From the NCBI RefSeq assembly GCF_001665785.1, contig NZ_LZSO01000011.1, forward strand, positions 31,570 to 95,569: DNA of 64,000 bases, given 5' to 3'. The notes under the pieces were generated by a model. That model was not told where the DNA came from and ran no database searches. It saw only the letters and a list, made by a program, of their open reading frames with translations. The position numbers and the translations under genes are program-made. This document shows positions 1-9,481 of the stretch, piece after piece (position 1 is the stretch's first letter; every line of letters starts with the position of its first letter). The stretch is from Mycolicibacterium peregrinum. Its GTDB lineage: Bacteria; Actinomycetota; Actinomycetes; Mycobacteriales; Mycobacteriaceae.

Positions 1-1
1 C

Positions 2-1519
2 GTCCTGGAGCCCTCGGCCGGGGATGCGGCCTTTCTGGTTGCCGCTACTCGCCGGCTCCAGCAGCTCGGTGTCGAGCATCCCGAGCTCGACGGCATCGAG
101 ATTCACCGGAGCAGTGCCGCCACCGCGCGCCACCGCGTCACCGAAGCCGGGGGACGGGCCAGGATCAGGACGTCCGACTTCTTCGATATCGAACCGTGTG
201 CTGAGTACACGGCGGTGATCGGCAACCCGCCCTACATCCGTTATCAGGATTTCCGGGGCGCCACCCGGGCGCAGTCTCGCCGGGCCGCACTCAAGGCCGG
301 GGTCACGCTGTCCGGGCTGGCCTCGAGTTGGGCGGCGTTCACCGTGCACGCCGCGCTGTTCCTCAAGCCGGGCGGCCGCCTGGCCCTCGTCTTGCCTGCT
401 GAGCTGCTCAGCGTCAACTATGCGGCGGCCGTGCGCAAGTTCTTGTTCGACCGGTTCGCCAGCGTGGAGTTGGTGATGTTCGACGAGCAGGTGTTTCCCG
501 AGGCCGAGGCCGATGTGGTGCTGCTGCTGGCCGACGGCTACGGGGGCGGGCCGACCAGCCATGCCGTCATCCACCGGGCCCGCAACGCGAGCTCGTTGAC
601 ATCCGAACTCGCACAACGTCGTTGGTCGCCGCGCGATCCCGCCGACAAATGGGTCAGCGGCCTGATCGGTAACGCGCCGGTCGATGCGCTCCACGGTCTA
701 CACGAGGCTGGGCAGTTCACAACCTTGGAGACGTGGGGTGACACGACTCTGGGCATGGTGACCGGCAACAACGGCTTCTTCGCGCTGTCTCCGGAGCGCG
801 TGCGTGAACTGGGTCTGCGCGGCACTGACCTGTTGCCGTTGTCCCCACCGGGGAGCGCCCATCTGCGCGGCCTGACGCTGACCGCCGAGCAGCTGGCCAG
901 GCTGGGGGACGACGGCCGGTCGATACACCTGTTCCGTCCGGCCGGAAACCCATCGGCCGCGGCGCAGCGCTACATCGACGCAGGCCACGCCGCAGGCGTG
1001 CATCTGGCCTACAAATGCCGGGTGCGTCAGCCTTGGTATCTGGTGCCACTGGTGAAACCGGCCGACCTGCTGCTGACCTGTATGAACGCCGACACTCCTC
1101 GGTTGATCAGTAACCGGGTCAAGGCACATCATCTCAACTCGGTGCACGGCGTGTATCTGCGCGACGGGGTGCGCACGCTGGGGCGCGACCTGCTGGGCTT
1201 GGCCGCGCTGAACTCGGTGACGGTGCTACATGCCGAGATCGTCGGCCGCTCCTACGGCGGCGGGATCCTCAAGATCGAACCGCGCGAGGCCGATCGCTGG
1301 CTCGTGCCCTCACCCGATCTGGTGGCCGCTCGTGCCGACGAGTTGCGGGCCGTCAGACGGCGCGTCGGGGCGCTGTTGGATCGTGGCAGTCTGCTGGACG
1401 CAACGTGCATCGTCGATGACGTATTGGGACTGCCGGCCCGGATCGTCTTGGAACCTGTTCGGACGGCGCGCGATTCATTGGCGACTCGCCGGACGGTAAG
1501 GTCTCGGCGTGCCCGCTGA
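2..1519 (+). CDS. N-6 adenine DNA methyltransferase of an R-M system (5' end missing)
   Basis: The reading frame is already open at the window edge, so the N-terminus is missing; 505 residues are visible. The first visible residues, VLEPSAGDAAFL, are the SAM-binding motif I of gamma-class N6-adenine DNA methylases. The catalytic motif NPPYIRYQ begins at visible residue 75, the NPPY tetrapeptide being typical of adenine methylation. The C-terminal half should hold the target-recognition region. The stop overlaps the start of the next gene by 11 bases, and that gene looks like an endonuclease, so the pair reads as a Type II-like restriction-modification unit. Size and layout resemble the SalI/XamI type of separate methylase and nuclease, but that comparison is from memory and the recognition sequence cannot be read from the protein. 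Confidence 0.85.
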   Translation, partial: VLEPSAGDAAFLVAATRRLQQLGVEHPELDGIEIHRSSAATARHRVTEAGGRARIRTSDFFDIEPCAEYTAVIGNPPYIRYQDFRGATRAQSRRAALKAGVTLSGLASSWAAFTVHAALFLKPGGRLALVLPAELLSVNYAAAVRKFLFDRFASVELVMFDEQVFPEAEADVVLLLADGYGGGPTSHAVIHRARNASSLTSELAQRRWSPRDPADKWVSGLIGNAPVDALHGLHEAGQFTTLETWGDTTLGMVTGNNGFFALSPERVRELGLRGTDLLPLSPPGSAHLRGLTLTAEQLARLGDDGRSIHLFRPAGNPSAAAQRYIDAGHAAGVHLAYKCRVRQPWYLVPLVKPADLLLTCMNADTPRLISNRVKAHHLNSVHGVYLRDGVRTLGRDLLGLAALNSVTVLHAEIVGRSYGGGILKIEPREADRWLVPSPDLVAARADELRAVRRRVGALLDRGSLLDATCIVDDVLGLPARIVLEPVRTARDSLATRRTVRSRRAR

Positions 1520-2504
1520 ACCATCGACCAAGGCCACAGCTTGGGCCATCTTCGATCGCATCGTGGCCGACGCCGCGCCCGGCGGTGTGCACACCAATCC
1601 GTGGGTGCGCAGCGGAGCCGCACTGACCTTCGTTCCCGATTTCCGGGTGCTGCGCAAGCTTCTCGGCGTCCCGCTGTTCCTGGACGCGCCGTCCACCACT
1701 GGCGTACCGGCGCTGGCACTGGATGTGTGGCTGGCCTACGAGTTGCGGCGTGCCGGATTCGATCCAGATGCGGTGTGGCCCCGAGCGACGGATCCGCGGA
1801 TCATGCCGAGCGCGATCGCCAGTCTGCTCGAGGCGCTGCCGCAGAAGGAACGCCACCTCATCGAGCAACGGCTGAAGCGGTCGATGAAAGGCGTTGCCGC
1901 GTCGAGTGCCAGCGTGCTGGGCAAGCACTACATGAAACAGGTCGACGTGGTGATGTCGGACTGGGACACCGGCCCGGAGTTGCTGATCAGCACCAAACGC
2001 ATGGATTCCAGCTTCGGCAAGAACGCGGCCAACCGGGTCGAGGAAAGCTACGGCGACGCCAAGAATCTGCGTCTGCGCCACCCGCTTTCGGCGCTCGGAT
2101 TCGTCTACGGCCTGCGCTCGACGATTCTGCGCACAGAACCGGACAAGGCCGAGTGGCTCATCGACCTGCTGGGCAAACTCGGCACCGAGGACGACGCCTA
2201 TCACGCGGTGGCGCTGGTGATGATCGACTACGACGTCGAGGTCGCCGAGTCCGCAGACGAGGAAGTCGACAGCATCGAAAAAGCTGAGCCCGACGCGCTG
2301 TTCGAGATCGTCGACGTTGCCACGGCAGCCGTCGACGAGGCGTTGGCGGCACTACCCGACATCGCGATCCGGCATGACACGGTGCCGCCCGAGCTACAGC
2401 CTTCGCGCTTTCTGGCGACCATGGTCAACCGCGTCATCGACACCACACCGGTGACCCGGCACCGTGAGGCCCGCCGGCGACGCAATACGCCGGCCGACGC
2501 CTGA
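1509..2504 (+). CDS. Probable restriction endonuclease partner of the methylase
   Basis: This 331-residue protein has no transmembrane segment or signal peptide. The GTG start lies inside the last codons of the methylase, as expected for a translationally coupled R-M pair. A possible PD-(D/E)xK-type nuclease core is seen as D146 (in QVDVVMSD), then E157 and the strand ELLISTK ending at K163, followed by a helix rich in polar residues (NRVEESYGDAKNLR). This catalytic assignment is inference. The role rests mainly on position beside an adenine methylase and on size. It would cut unmodified foreign DNA in the cytoplasm. The C-terminus is acidic and then Arg-rich. An uncharacterised accessory protein of the R-M unit is the main alternative. 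Confidence 0.65.
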   Translation: MPAEPSTKATAWAIFDRIVADAAPGGVHTNPWVRSGAALTFVPDFRVLRKLLGVPLFLDAPSTTGVPALALDVWLAYELRRAGFDPDAVWPRATDPRIMPSAIASLLEALPQKERHLIEQRLKRSMKGVAASSASVLGKHYMKQVDVVMSDWDTGPELLISTKRMDSSFGKNAANRVEESYGDAKNLRLRHPLSALGFVYGLRSTILRTEPDKAEWLIDLLGKLGTEDDAYHAVALVMIDYDVEVAESADEEVDSIEKAEPDALFEIVDVATAAVDEALAALPDIAIRHDTVPPELQPSRFLATMVNRVIDTTPVTRHREARRRRNTPADA

Positions 2505-2511
2505 GCAACGA

Positions 2512-3309
2512 CTACAACACTCGCGAGCTGGCCTTGGCCCGCGCGCTCCAGCGGCCGTCCTGGAACCCGACCACCACGGGGTGCGCGAACGCCTCGCTGA
2601 CGTGTTCGGTGTTGACCACCTCGTGGGCCAACCCACTGGCCACCGTGCGGCCGTGGGCGATCAACAGGGCGTGCGTGGTGCTGGTGGGCAGTTCCTCGAG
2701 GTGGTGGGTGACCAGGATCGAGGCCATGTCCGGATGCGAGTCATCCAGTGTGTCAAGCGTTTCCAGCAACTGCTCGCGGGCCGCAACGTCCAGGCCTGTG
2801 GTCGGCTCGTCCAGCAGGAGCAGCTGCGGATCGGCGATCAATGCCCGGGCGATCAAGGTGCGGCCGCGCTCGCCCTGGGACAACGTCGGCCAGATCGCGT
2901 CGGCGCGCGCCGACAGCCCCACGGTGTCGATCAGTTGGTCGGCGCGGCGCACCTGCTCGGTGGTGGGGGACCAGTGCGCGGCGATGTCGATGGTGGCGGT
3001 GATGCCGGTGAGCACCACCTCGCGCACGGTGAGCGGGTACTGAAGCCGGTGCCGGGGGTTCACGTGACCGATGGAGCGCCGGAGCACGGCCAGGTCGGTG
3101 CGGCCCATCTGGCCGCCGAGCACGTGCACGGTGCCTGACGTCGGAAACGTCACGGCGGCACAGAAACCAAGCAGCGTGCTCTTCCCGGCGCCGTTGGGTC
3201 CCAGCAGCGCCCAGTGCTCACCGGACTGCACCGTCAGGGAGATGCCGTCGATGATCTGCTTGCCGTCGCGGCGGAAGGTCACATCGACGATGTCGAGGAC
3301 GGGGGTCAT
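2512..3309 (-). CDS. ABC transporter ATP-binding protein, no permease alongside
   Basis: A 265-residue stand-alone nucleotide-binding domain. Walker A is GPNGAGKST at residues 37-45, the ABC signature is LSQGERGR near residue 150, Walker B with catalytic Glu is LLLLDEPTTGLD near 170, and the switch His is in VTHHLEEL. It should power import or export, or act as a soluble ABC protein. No permease or binding-protein gene lies beside it. Its ATG overlaps the stop of the upstream GntR regulator by four bases (ATGA), so the two are co-translated and the regulator may respond to the transported substrate. The start was chosen because of this overlap and because it gives a normal N-terminal beta strand before Walker A. 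The substrate cannot be named. Confidence 0.85.
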   Translation of the reverse strand: MTPVLDIVDVTFRRDGKQIIDGISLTVQSGEHWALLGPNGAGKSTLLGFCAAVTFPTSGTVHVLGGQMGRTDLAVLRRSIGHVNPRHRLQYPLTVREVVLTGITATIDIAAHWSPTTEQVRRADQLIDTVGLSARADAIWPTLSQGERGRTLIARALIADPQLLLLDEPTTGLDVAAREQLLETLDTLDDSHPDMASILVTHHLEELPTSTTHALLIAHGRTVASGLAHEVVNTEHVSEAFAHPVVVGFQDGRWSARAKASSRVL

Positions 3310-3977
3310 GCGAAAGACTCCTTCAATGAGCTCAAATGGGTTCTGCTGGCCGCCGCGGCGGCTTCTGGATCTCGGGCGACGATCGCGTCGGCCAACTGCT
3401 GGTGCAGGTCGTGATCGCAGGGCTCGGAGGCGATCGGCCGGATCTTGAGCATGTCGATCATCGCCAGCCGCAGTCGCGGCAAGAAGGCGTCGAACAACTG
3501 GATCAGCACCTCGTTGTGAGCCGCGGCGATCACCGTGCGGTGAAACGCCATGTCCGCGTCGACGTGGTCGGGTACCGATTGTCCGGTCACGCCTCGGGCA
3601 GCCAGGGTGCGGCGGATCGCGCGCAGATCGGCTGGGGTACGCCGGGTGGCGGCGAGCGCGGCGGCTTCGGCCTCGATGGCGATGCGTGCCTCGATCACCG
3701 AGACGATGGTGGCCCGGCGCAGCACGGTATCCCAGTCTTCGGTGGCGTCGAGTGCCGTGACGAATACGCCGGCACCCTGGCGGCTCTCCAACACGCCCTT
3801 GCCGGACAGTTCGCGGATGGCTTCGCGCAGGGTGGAGCGGCCCACGCCGAGCTGTGCGGCCAGGGTCGTCTCGCCCGGAAGACGATGTCCGAGTGGCCAT
3901 TCGCCCTGGCGGATGCGCGTCAGCAGAAGCTGGGCGGTCTGGGCCGCCAGCGGGTGACGCTGAACTTGGGAGGTCAT
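3306..3977 (-). CDS. FadR-family GntR transcriptional regulator
   Basis: A 223-residue regulator with an N-terminal winged helix-turn-helix (LGVGRSTLREAIRELSGKGVLESRQGAGVFV, here spanning roughly residues 43-73) and a C-terminal all-helical FCD ligand domain. Asp and His residues typical of the FCD metal site are visible (DADMAFHRTVI and later DHDLHQQ). It is the first gene of a two-gene minus-strand operon with the ABC ATPase. It is divergent from the leuA leader, so the shared intergenic stretch may carry its operator; GTCTAC occurs twice there in direct orientation. The start at MTSQVQ was preferred because translation from upstream Met codons would run through the divergent promoter. The ligand is unknown. 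Confidence 0.85.
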   Translation of the reverse strand: MTSQVQRHPLAAQTAQLLLTRIRQGEWPLGHRLPGETTLAAQLGVGRSTLREAIRELSGKGVLESRQGAGVFVTALDATEDWDTVLRRATIVSVIEARIAIEAEAAALAATRRTPADLRAIRRTLAARGVTGQSVPDHVDADMAFHRTVIAAAHNEVLIQLFDAFLPRLRLAMIDMLKIRPIASEPCDHDLHQQLADAIVARDPEAAAAASRTHLSSLKESFA

Positions 3978-4008
3978 CGAAACCTGTCTACTTGTCTGAG
4001 GAGTTGTG

Positions 4009-4014
4009 TATAGT
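4009..4014 (+). promoter_or_regulatory. Probable -10 element (TATAGT) for the leu leader and leuA
   Basis: TATAGT matches the mycobacterial TANNNT -10 pattern. It lies about ten bases before the leader-peptide ATG, so transcription would start at or just before that ATG and the leader peptide would be translated leaderless. No good -35 is visible. GTCTAC direct copies at 3986 and 4013 flank and overlap the site. Confidence 0.45.
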
Positions 4015-4023
4015 CTACCCATC

Positions 4024-4065
4024 ATGACGCGCACCCTCCTCCTTAGCCGCCGCGGCGGGGCCTGA
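4024..4065 (+). CDS. leuL: Leucine leader peptide (13 aa) of the leuA attenuator
   Basis: A short open frame reading [13 protein letters not shown] with three consecutive leucine codons (CTC CTC CTT at 4036-4044), between a -10 element and leuA. Leucine-rich leader peptides ahead of leuA are a known attenuation device in actinobacteria. The bases after the Leu codons form mutually exclusive stems (see the attenuator entry). When charged leucyl-tRNA is short, the ribosome should stall at 4036-4044 and change the fold so that leuA is read. The peptide probably has no other job. The open frame and Leu run are seen directly; the regulatory role is inferred from layout and precedent. Confidence 0.75.
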   Translation: MTRTLLLSRRGGA

Positions 4066-4107
4066 ATCGACCGGCCCCCTGCCGTGGGGCTGTGTCGCGC
4101 CGGTCGA
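4057..4107 (+). promoter_or_regulatory. leuA attenuator: competing RNA stems
   Basis: GGGGCC (4057-4062, the end of the leader peptide) can pair with GGCCCC (4073-4078). The same CCCC run can instead pair with GGGGC (4086-4090). A perfect 8-bp outer stem, TCGACCGG (4067-4074) with CCGGTCGA (4100-4107), encloses the second hairpin and excludes the first. This 1:2 versus 2:3 choice is the signature of transcription attenuation. There is no U-run after the outer stem, so the switch could act on termination without a U-tract or on translation. Confidence 0.65.
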
Positions 4108-4133
4108 ACTCCCATCCGACCGAAGGCACCCTC

Positions 4134-5882
4134 ATGACCACTTCCGTATTTCCCACCATCAACACCCCGGCCGGGGACGTCCCGGCCACCGCGCCGGCCT
4201 GGAACCGGCAGCGGCACTCGCAAATGCCGTCACACCGCTACGCCAGCGTCTACGACCGGGTCGAAGTTCCACTGGTTCAACGTGATTGGCCCACCGCTCG
4301 GATCGAACGTGCGCCGCTGTGGGTGCCGGTGGACCTGCGCGACGGCAACCAGGCACTGGCCGAGCCGATGGACCCGGCCCGCAAGCGCCGCTTCTTCGAG
4401 CTGCTGGTGGCCATGGGATACAAGGAGATCGAGGTCGGGTATCCGTCCGCCTCGCAGACCGATTTCGACTTCGTCCGACTGCTGGCCGAATCCGACATCG
4501 CCCCGCCGGACGTCACCATCGTGGTGTTCGTCCCGGCGCGGCGCGACCTGATCGAACGGACCGTGGACTCGGTACGCGGCATCCGGAACGACGTCGTCAT
4601 CCACATGTACACCGCCACCGCGCCCGCCTGGCGTGACGTCGTACTGGGGAAGGATCGCACCGAGCTGCGGGACCTGATCCTGGCCGGCGCACGTGACGTA
4701 CTCGAATTCACCGACGGCATGCCGAACGTGCGGTTCGAATTCTCCCCGGAGGTGTTCAACCTCACCGAGCCCGACTACGTGCTGGAGCTGTGCGATGCGG
4801 TGACCGAGCTGTGGCAAGCCACACCGGGACGTCCGGTCATCCTGAACCTGCCGGCCACCGTCGAGATCGCCACCCCGAACGTCTACGCCGACCAGATCGA
4901 GTACATGCACCGCAACCTGTCCCGTCGCGACAGCGTCATCCTCTCGGTGCACCCACACAACGACCGGGGGACCGGCATCGCCTGCGCCGAGCTCGCGGTG
5001 CTGGCGGGAGCGCAGCGGGTCGAGGGGTGTGTCTTCGGCAACGGAGAACGCACCGGCAACGTCGACATCGCCACCCTGGCGCTGAATCTGCATGCCCAAG
5101 GCGTGGATCCGATGATCGATTTCTCCGACATCGACGAGATCGCGCGCACGGTCAGCCATTGCACCCGCATACCGATCCACGAACGCCATCCCTATGTCGG
5201 GGACATGGTGCACACGGCGTTCTCCGGGACGCACCAGGATGCGATCAAGAAGGGCTTCGCAGAACATCGCGCCAGGGCCGCGGCCACCGGGCAACCGGAG
5301 AGCGAAATCGATTGGCGGGTACCGTATCTGCCGATCGACCCGGCTGACATCGGCCGCACCTACGACGCGGTGATCCGGGTGAACTCCCAATCCGGCAAGG
5401 GAGGCATCGCCTACCTGCTGGCGACCGACTACGGGTTGGACCTGCCGCGCCGCCTGCAGATCGACTTCGCCCGTCACGTCCAGGCCCACACCGAGGAAAG
5501 CGGCGCGGAGGTGACTGCCGCCGAACTGTTCGACCTGTTCGAGGCGACCTATCTGGATCCGGCCGGGCCGGTGCAACTCAAGGACTGGCACACCGGCGGA
5601 GACGGTGCCGCTGCGGTCACCGACCTGACGTTGGTGTACGACGGCAGCACGGTCACCAGCAGTTATCGCGGCATCGGCCCGGTGGATGCACTGCGGGCCG
5701 CGCTCGCGCAGATCGGCCATTCGGTCGAGGTGTTGAGCCTGACCCAACAGTCGATCGGCAGCACCGCCGTCAGCTACCTGGAGTACCGGTCGCCCAGTCG
5801 CACCGGATGGGCGTGCGGGCGCAGCGATTCGGTGCTCGCAGCGTCGATGGCGGCGGTGCTGCGGGCGGTCAACGCGCCTTGA
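4134..5882 (+). CDS. leuA: 2-isopropylmalate synthase
   Basis: This 582-residue enzyme condenses acetyl-CoA with 2-oxoisovalerate to 2-isopropylmalate, the committed step of leucine synthesis. The catalytic TIM barrel shows [10 protein letters not shown] (substrate and metal binding), [11 protein letters not shown] (metal-binding His pair) and [10 protein letters not shown]. The C-terminal 150 residues match the LeuA allosteric domain that binds leucine for feedback inhibition. The ATG at 4134 gives the usual N-terminal extension. The gene follows a leucine leader and competing stems, so it appears to be controlled both by attenuation and by feedback. It overlaps the 3' end of convergent bcp by 14 bases. 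From memory, the usual mycobacterial leuA lies near ask/asd, so whether this is a second or a relocated copy cannot be told from this window. Confidence 0.95.
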   Translation: MTTSVFPTINTPAGDVPATAPAWNRQRHSQMPSHRYASVYDRVEVPLVQRDWPTARIERAPLWVPVDLRDGNQALAEPMDPARKRRFFELLVAMGYKEIEVGYPSASQTDFDFVRLLAESDIAPPDVTIVVFVPARRDLIERTVDSVRGIRNDVVIHMYTATAPAWRDVVLGKDRTELRDLILAGARDVLEFTDGMPNVRFEFSPEVFNLTEPDYVLELCDAVTELWQATPGRPVILNLPATVEIATPNVYADQIEYMHRNLSRRDSVILSVHPHNDRGTGIACAELAVLAGAQRVEGCVFGNGERTGNVDIATLALNLHAQGVDPMIDFSDIDEIARTVSHCTRIPIHERHPYVGDMVHTAFSGTHQDAIKKGFAEHRARAAATGQPESEIDWRVPYLPIDPADIGRTYDAVIRVNSQSGKGGIAYLLATDYGLDLPRRLQIDFARHVQAHTEESGAEVTAAELFDLFEATYLDPAGPVQLKDWHTGGDGAAAVTDLTLVYDGSTVTSSYRGIGPVDALRAALAQIGHSVEVLSLTQQSIGSTAVSYLEYRSPSRTGWACGRSDSVLAASMAAVLRAVNAP

Positions 5883-6333
5883 GCACTTCCAGTGCCTTGT
5901 CGGCGTGGGTGTCCATGCTGATCTCGCTGGCAATCACGGCGAGCACGGTGCGATCGGTATCGATGACGAACGTGGTCCGCTTGACCGGCATGAGCTTGCC
6001 GAGCAGGCCACGCTTCACCCCGAACTGGGCCGCCACCTTGCCGTCGGCGTCCGAGAGCAACGGGTAGTCGAAACTCTGGATGTCGGCGAACTTGGCCTGC
6101 TTGGCGACCGGGTCGGTGCTGATGCCGACCCGGTTCGCCCCGGCAGCGGCGAACTCGCCGGCCAGATCCCGGAAGTGACAGGCCTCCTTGGTGCACCCCG
6201 GCGTCATCGCCGCCGGATAGAAGAACAGCACCACGGGGCCGTCGGCGAGCAGGCTGGTCAGGCTGCGAATCGTGCCGGTCTGGTCGGGGAGCTCGAAGTC
6301 GGGAACGGTGTCACCGGTCCTGATCTGTGTCAT
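5869..6333 (-). CDS. bcp: Thioredoxin-dependent peroxiredoxin, Bcp/PrxQ type
   Basis: A 154-residue cytoplasmic peroxiredoxin that reduces hydrogen peroxide and organic peroxides using thioredoxin or a similar donor. The peroxidatic Cys is C47 in TPGCTKEAC and the resolving Cys is C52, the one-helix spacing that defines the PrxQ group. The thioredoxin fold is complete and length is normal. It corresponds to the BcpB gene that sits beside trpE in M. tuberculosis (Rv1608c, from memory). It is convergent with leuA, with overlapping 3' ends, and divergent from trpE with about 60 bases between the start codons, so the two promoters must share that short space. Confidence 0.93.
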   Translation of the reverse strand: MTQIRTGDTVPDFELPDQTGTIRSLTSLLADGPVVLFFYPAAMTPGCTKEACHFRDLAGEFAAAGANRVGISTDPVAKQAKFADIQSFDYPLLSDADGKVAAQFGVKRGLLGKLMPVKRTTFVIDTDRTVLAVIASEISMDTHADKALEVLKAR

Positions 6334-6395
6334 GGTCGCTCACGCTACGCCGTCTGCATGCCGGTCCTGCTCGGTCGATCTGGGAGGATTGATCT

Positions 6396-7925
6396 GTGCA
6401 AACCACCCCCGACAGCCTCACCCGCACCACATCGCGCGAGGATTTCCGGGCACTGGCCGCCGAGCACCGCGTGGTCCCGGTGACCCGCAAGGTGCTGGCC
6501 GACAGCGAGACGCCGTTGTCGGCGTACCGCAAGCTCGCCGCCAACCGTCCCGGTACGTTCCTGCTCGAATCGGCCGAGAACGGTCGCTCGTGGTCGCGTT
6601 GGTCGTTCATCGGCGCCGGTGCCCCCTCGGCCCTGACGGTCCGCGACGACCAGGCGGTGTGGCTGGGCACGGCCCCCAAGGACGCGCCCAGTGGTGGCGA
6701 GCCGCTGGCGGCGTTGCGGGCCACCCTGGATCTGCTGCAGACCGAGGCGGTGCCGGACCTGCCGCCGCTGTCCTCGGGGCTCGTGGGTTACTTCGCCTAC
6801 GACATGGTGCGCCGGTTGGAACGGCTGCCGGAGCTCACCGTGGACGATCTGGGCCTGCCAGACATGGTGCTGCTGCTGGCCACCGACATCGCCGCCGTCG
6901 ATCACCACGAGGGCACCATCACCCTGATCGCCAACGCGGTGAACTGGAACGGCACCGACGAGCGCGTCGACGAGGCCTACGACGATGCGGTCCGGCGCCT
7001 CGACATCATGACCACTGCGCTGGGCCAGCCGCTGTCGTCCACCGTGGCGACATTCAGCCGGCCTGCACCCGACCATCGCGGACAGCGCACGGTGGAGGAG
7101 TACTCCGCGATCGTCGAGAAGCTCGTCGGGGACATCGAGGCCGGTGAAGCCTTCCAGGTGGTGCCTTCGCAGCGGTTCGAGATGACGACCCAAGCCGATC
7201 CCATCGATGTCTACCGGATGCTGCGGGTGACGAACCCGAGCCCGTACATGTATCTGCTCAATGTCCCCGATGCCGATGGCGGACTGGACTTTTCGGTCGT
7301 CGGCTCCAGTCCCGAAGCGCTGGTCACGGTGAAGGACGGCCGGGCCACCACCCATCCGATCGCGGGAACGCGGTGGCGCGGCAGCACCGAGGAAGAAGAC
7401 GTGCTGCTCGAGAAGGAGCTCCTGTCCGACGAGAAGGAACGTGCCGAGCACCTGATGCTGGTCGACCTCGGCCGCAACGACCTGGGGCGGGTGTGCCGAC
7501 CCGGCACGGTGCGGGTCGAGGACTACAGCCACATCGAGCGCTACAGCCACGTGATGCACCTGGTGTCCACGGTGACCGGGGAGTTGGCGGAGGGCAAGAC
7601 CGCGCTCGACGCGGTGACGGCTTGCTTCCCGGCCGGCACGCTGTCGGGGGCCCCCAAGGTGCGTGCCATGGAGTTGATCGAGGAGGTCGAGATGACCCGA
7701 CGCGGCCTGTACGGCGGCGTGCTGGGTTACCTGGACTTCGCGGGCAACGCCGACTTCGCGATCGCCATCCGGACCGCACTGATGCGTGACGGCACGGCCT
7801 ACGTGCAGGCCGGCGGGGGAGTCGTGGCCGATTCCAACGGCCCCTACGAGTACAACGAATCGGCAAACAAGGCCAAAGCCGTGCTGAACGCCATCGCCGC
7901 CGCCGACACATTGGCCGAGCCGTGA
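6396..7925 (+). CDS. trpE: Anthranilate synthase component I
   Basis: A 509-residue chorismate-using enzyme making anthranilate, the first step of tryptophan synthesis, with ammonia supplied by a TrpG subunit not encoded in this window. The chorismate-binding half is intact, with [29 protein letters not shown] and [13 protein letters not shown] in order, and the N-terminal feedback-sensing domain is present. The GTG start has GGGAGG eight bases upstream. It heads a tight cluster with a membrane protein and trpCBA. I looked for a Trp-rich leader in the preceding 60 bases and saw none. The stop overlaps the next gene by four bases. Confidence 0.96.
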   Translation: MQTTPDSLTRTTSREDFRALAAEHRVVPVTRKVLADSETPLSAYRKLAANRPGTFLLESAENGRSWSRWSFIGAGAPSALTVRDDQAVWLGTAPKDAPSGGEPLAALRATLDLLQTEAVPDLPPLSSGLVGYFAYDMVRRLERLPELTVDDLGLPDMVLLLATDIAAVDHHEGTITLIANAVNWNGTDERVDEAYDDAVRRLDIMTTALGQPLSSTVATFSRPAPDHRGQRTVEEYSAIVEKLVGDIEAGEAFQVVPSQRFEMTTQADPIDVYRMLRVTNPSPYMYLLNVPDADGGLDFSVVGSSPEALVTVKDGRATTHPIAGTRWRGSTEEEDVLLEKELLSDEKERAEHLMLVDLGRNDLGRVCRPGTVRVEDYSHIERYSHVMHLVSTVTGELAEGKTALDAVTACFPAGTLSGAPKVRAMELIEEVEMTRRGLYGGVLGYLDFAGNADFAIAIRTALMRDGTAYVQAGGGVVADSNGPYEYNESANKAKAVLNAIAAADTLAEP

Positions 7926-8542
7926 CACGGGTGGCGCAGGCGCTGTTCGTCGTCGCGGCGCTGCTGCTGTGGGTCGCCTCGCGGATGACCTGGGTGTCGG
8001 TGACGTCGTTCGATGGCCTGGGCCAGCCCAAGACCACGGCATTGACGGGCGCATCCTGGTCGACGGCGTTGATCCCGCTGGCGTTGTTGGTGCTGGCGGC
8101 CGCGGTCGCGGTGCTCGCCGTACACGGCTGGGCACTCCGGCTGCTGGCCCTGCTGATCGCCGCCGCCAGCGCCGGCATGGGATACCTGGGGATCAGCCTG
8201 TGGGTGATCAAGGACGTGGCACAGCGGGCCGCTGACCTGGCAGTCGTTCCCGTCTCCCAGTTGACCGCCGCCGGGGGCGGAACCAGTCGTTCCTTCGGTG
8301 GCGCGGTGCTGACGCTGGTAGCAGCGGGATGTGCGCTGGTCGGCGCGGTGCTGCTGATGCGGTCGGCCAACAGTGCGAGGCGCGGCACTGTGACCCGCTA
8401 CGCGGCACCTGCAGCGCGGCGGGAGGCCGCCAGGGGCGACGGCGGTGATGAGCCGATGTCGGAGCGAATGTTGTGGGATGCGCTGGACGAAGGTCACGAT
8501 CCGACCGGTGACGGCAGTGATCCGGACAGTAAGGGCCGGTGA
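7922..8542 (+). CDS. Trp-operon-associated membrane protein (TIGR02234 / Rv1610 type)
   Basis: A 206-residue membrane protein with four hydrophobic segments (about residues 5-22, 40-62, 65-90 and 120-145) and a charged, Asp-rich cytoplasmic tail. Actinobacteria carry such a protein between trpE and trpC; its function is unknown. The GTG start overlaps trpE by four bases (GTGA), so it is translationally coupled. The conserved position suggests a role tied to tryptophan metabolism, for example export or sensing, but nothing in the sequence shows this. The second segment contains a Trp-rich loop (ASWSTALIP). Confidence 0.85.
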   Translation: MTRVAQALFVVAALLLWVASRMTWVSVTSFDGLGQPKTTALTGASWSTALIPLALLVLAAAVAVLAVHGWALRLLALLIAAASAGMGYLGISLWVIKDVAQRAADLAVVPVSQLTAAGGGTSRSFGGAVLTLVAAGCALVGAVLLMRSANSARRGTVTRYAAPAARREAARGDGGDEPMSERMLWDALDEGHDPTGDGSDPDSKGR

Positions 8543-8625
8543 ATGGTGAAGGTGTGGCGACGGCTACCCTTCCAGGGAGGGCAACCGGGACCGGCCCGGA
8601 GGCACCAGAAAGGAACCGACGGGCG

Positions 8626-9444
8626 ATGAGTTCGGCCACAGTGCTCGACTCCATTATCGAGGGAGTCCGCGCCGACGTTGCCGCCCGCGAGGCCGTTATC
8701 AGCTTGGCTGATATCAAGGCGCGGGCCCAGGACGCACCTCCGCCGCTCAACGTGATGGCTGCGTTGCGGGAACCGGGAATTGCCGTGATCGCCGAAGTGA
8801 AGCGGGCGAGCCCGTCGCGGGGCGAGCTGGCCAACATCGCCGATCCGGCGCAGTTGGCACAGGCATACCAGGCCGGCGGCGCGCGGATCATCAGCGTGCT
8901 CACCGAGCAGCGCCGGTTCAACGGCTCACTGGCCGATCTGGACGCGGTGCGGGCTGCGGTGTCAATCCCGGTGTTGCGCAAGGACTTTATCGTCAAGCCG
9001 TACCAGATTCACGAGGCTCGGGCGCACGGCGCCGACCTGCTGCTGCTCATCGTGGCGGCGCTGGAGCAGTCGGTGTTGGAATCGCTTTTGGAGCGCACGG
9101 AATCCCTCGGGATGACCGCACTCGTCGAGGTGCACACCGAAGAGGAGGCCGACCGGGCGTTGCAGGCCGGGGCGAAGTTGATCGGTGTCAATGCCCGCGA
9201 CCTCAAGACGCTGGAAGTCGACCGTGACTGCTTCGCCCGGATCGCGCCGGGGCTGCCCTCCGATGTCATCCGCGTCGCGGAGTCCGGGGTCCGTGGAACC
9301 GCTGACCTCCTGGCGTACGCCGGCGCTGGTGCCGATGCCGTTCTGGTCGGTGAAGGTCTGGTGACCAGCGGGGATCCCCGCAGCGCGGTCGCCGATCTGG
9401 TCACCGCCGGTACGCACCCGTCCTGCCCGAAACCGGCTCGCTGA
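8626..9444 (+). CDS. trpC: Indole-3-glycerol phosphate synthase
   Basis: A 272-residue TIM-barrel enzyme converting CdRP to indole-3-glycerol phosphate in the fourth step of tryptophan synthesis. Visible catalytic signatures are [10 protein letters not shown] (first catalytic Lys and phosphate contacts), [12 protein letters not shown] (second Lys), the catalytic Glu strand [10 protein letters not shown], and [10 protein letters not shown] and VAESGVR near the phosphate-binding end. The ATG preceded by AGAAAGGAACC was chosen. A longer reading from a GTG at 8539 would overlap the preceding stop but adds about 29 residues with no family match. A mycobacterial stand-alone TrpC is normally about 270 residues, which fits. 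Confidence 0.95.
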   Translation: MSSATVLDSIIEGVRADVAAREAVISLADIKARAQDAPPPLNVMAALREPGIAVIAEVKRASPSRGELANIADPAQLAQAYQAGGARIISVLTEQRRFNGSLADLDAVRAAVSIPVLRKDFIVKPYQIHEARAHGADLLLLIVAALEQSVLESLLERTESLGMTALVEVHTEEEADRALQAGAKLIGVNARDLKTLEVDRDCFARIAPGLPSDVIRVAESGVRGTADLLAYAGAGADAVLVGEGLVTSGDPRSAVADLVTAGTHPSCPKPAR

Positions 9445-9481
9445 ACCAGTCAATGAGCCGCTTGCACGAAAAGACACTTTG

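Noticed and set aside
4230..5933. 567-codon minus-strand frame over leuA
   Set aside because: Antisense to all LeuA catalytic motifs; the product has no recognisable domain.
6334..6395. Trp leader peptide before trpE
   Set aside because: No short frame with Trp codons and no competing stems were found in the gap between bcp and trpE.
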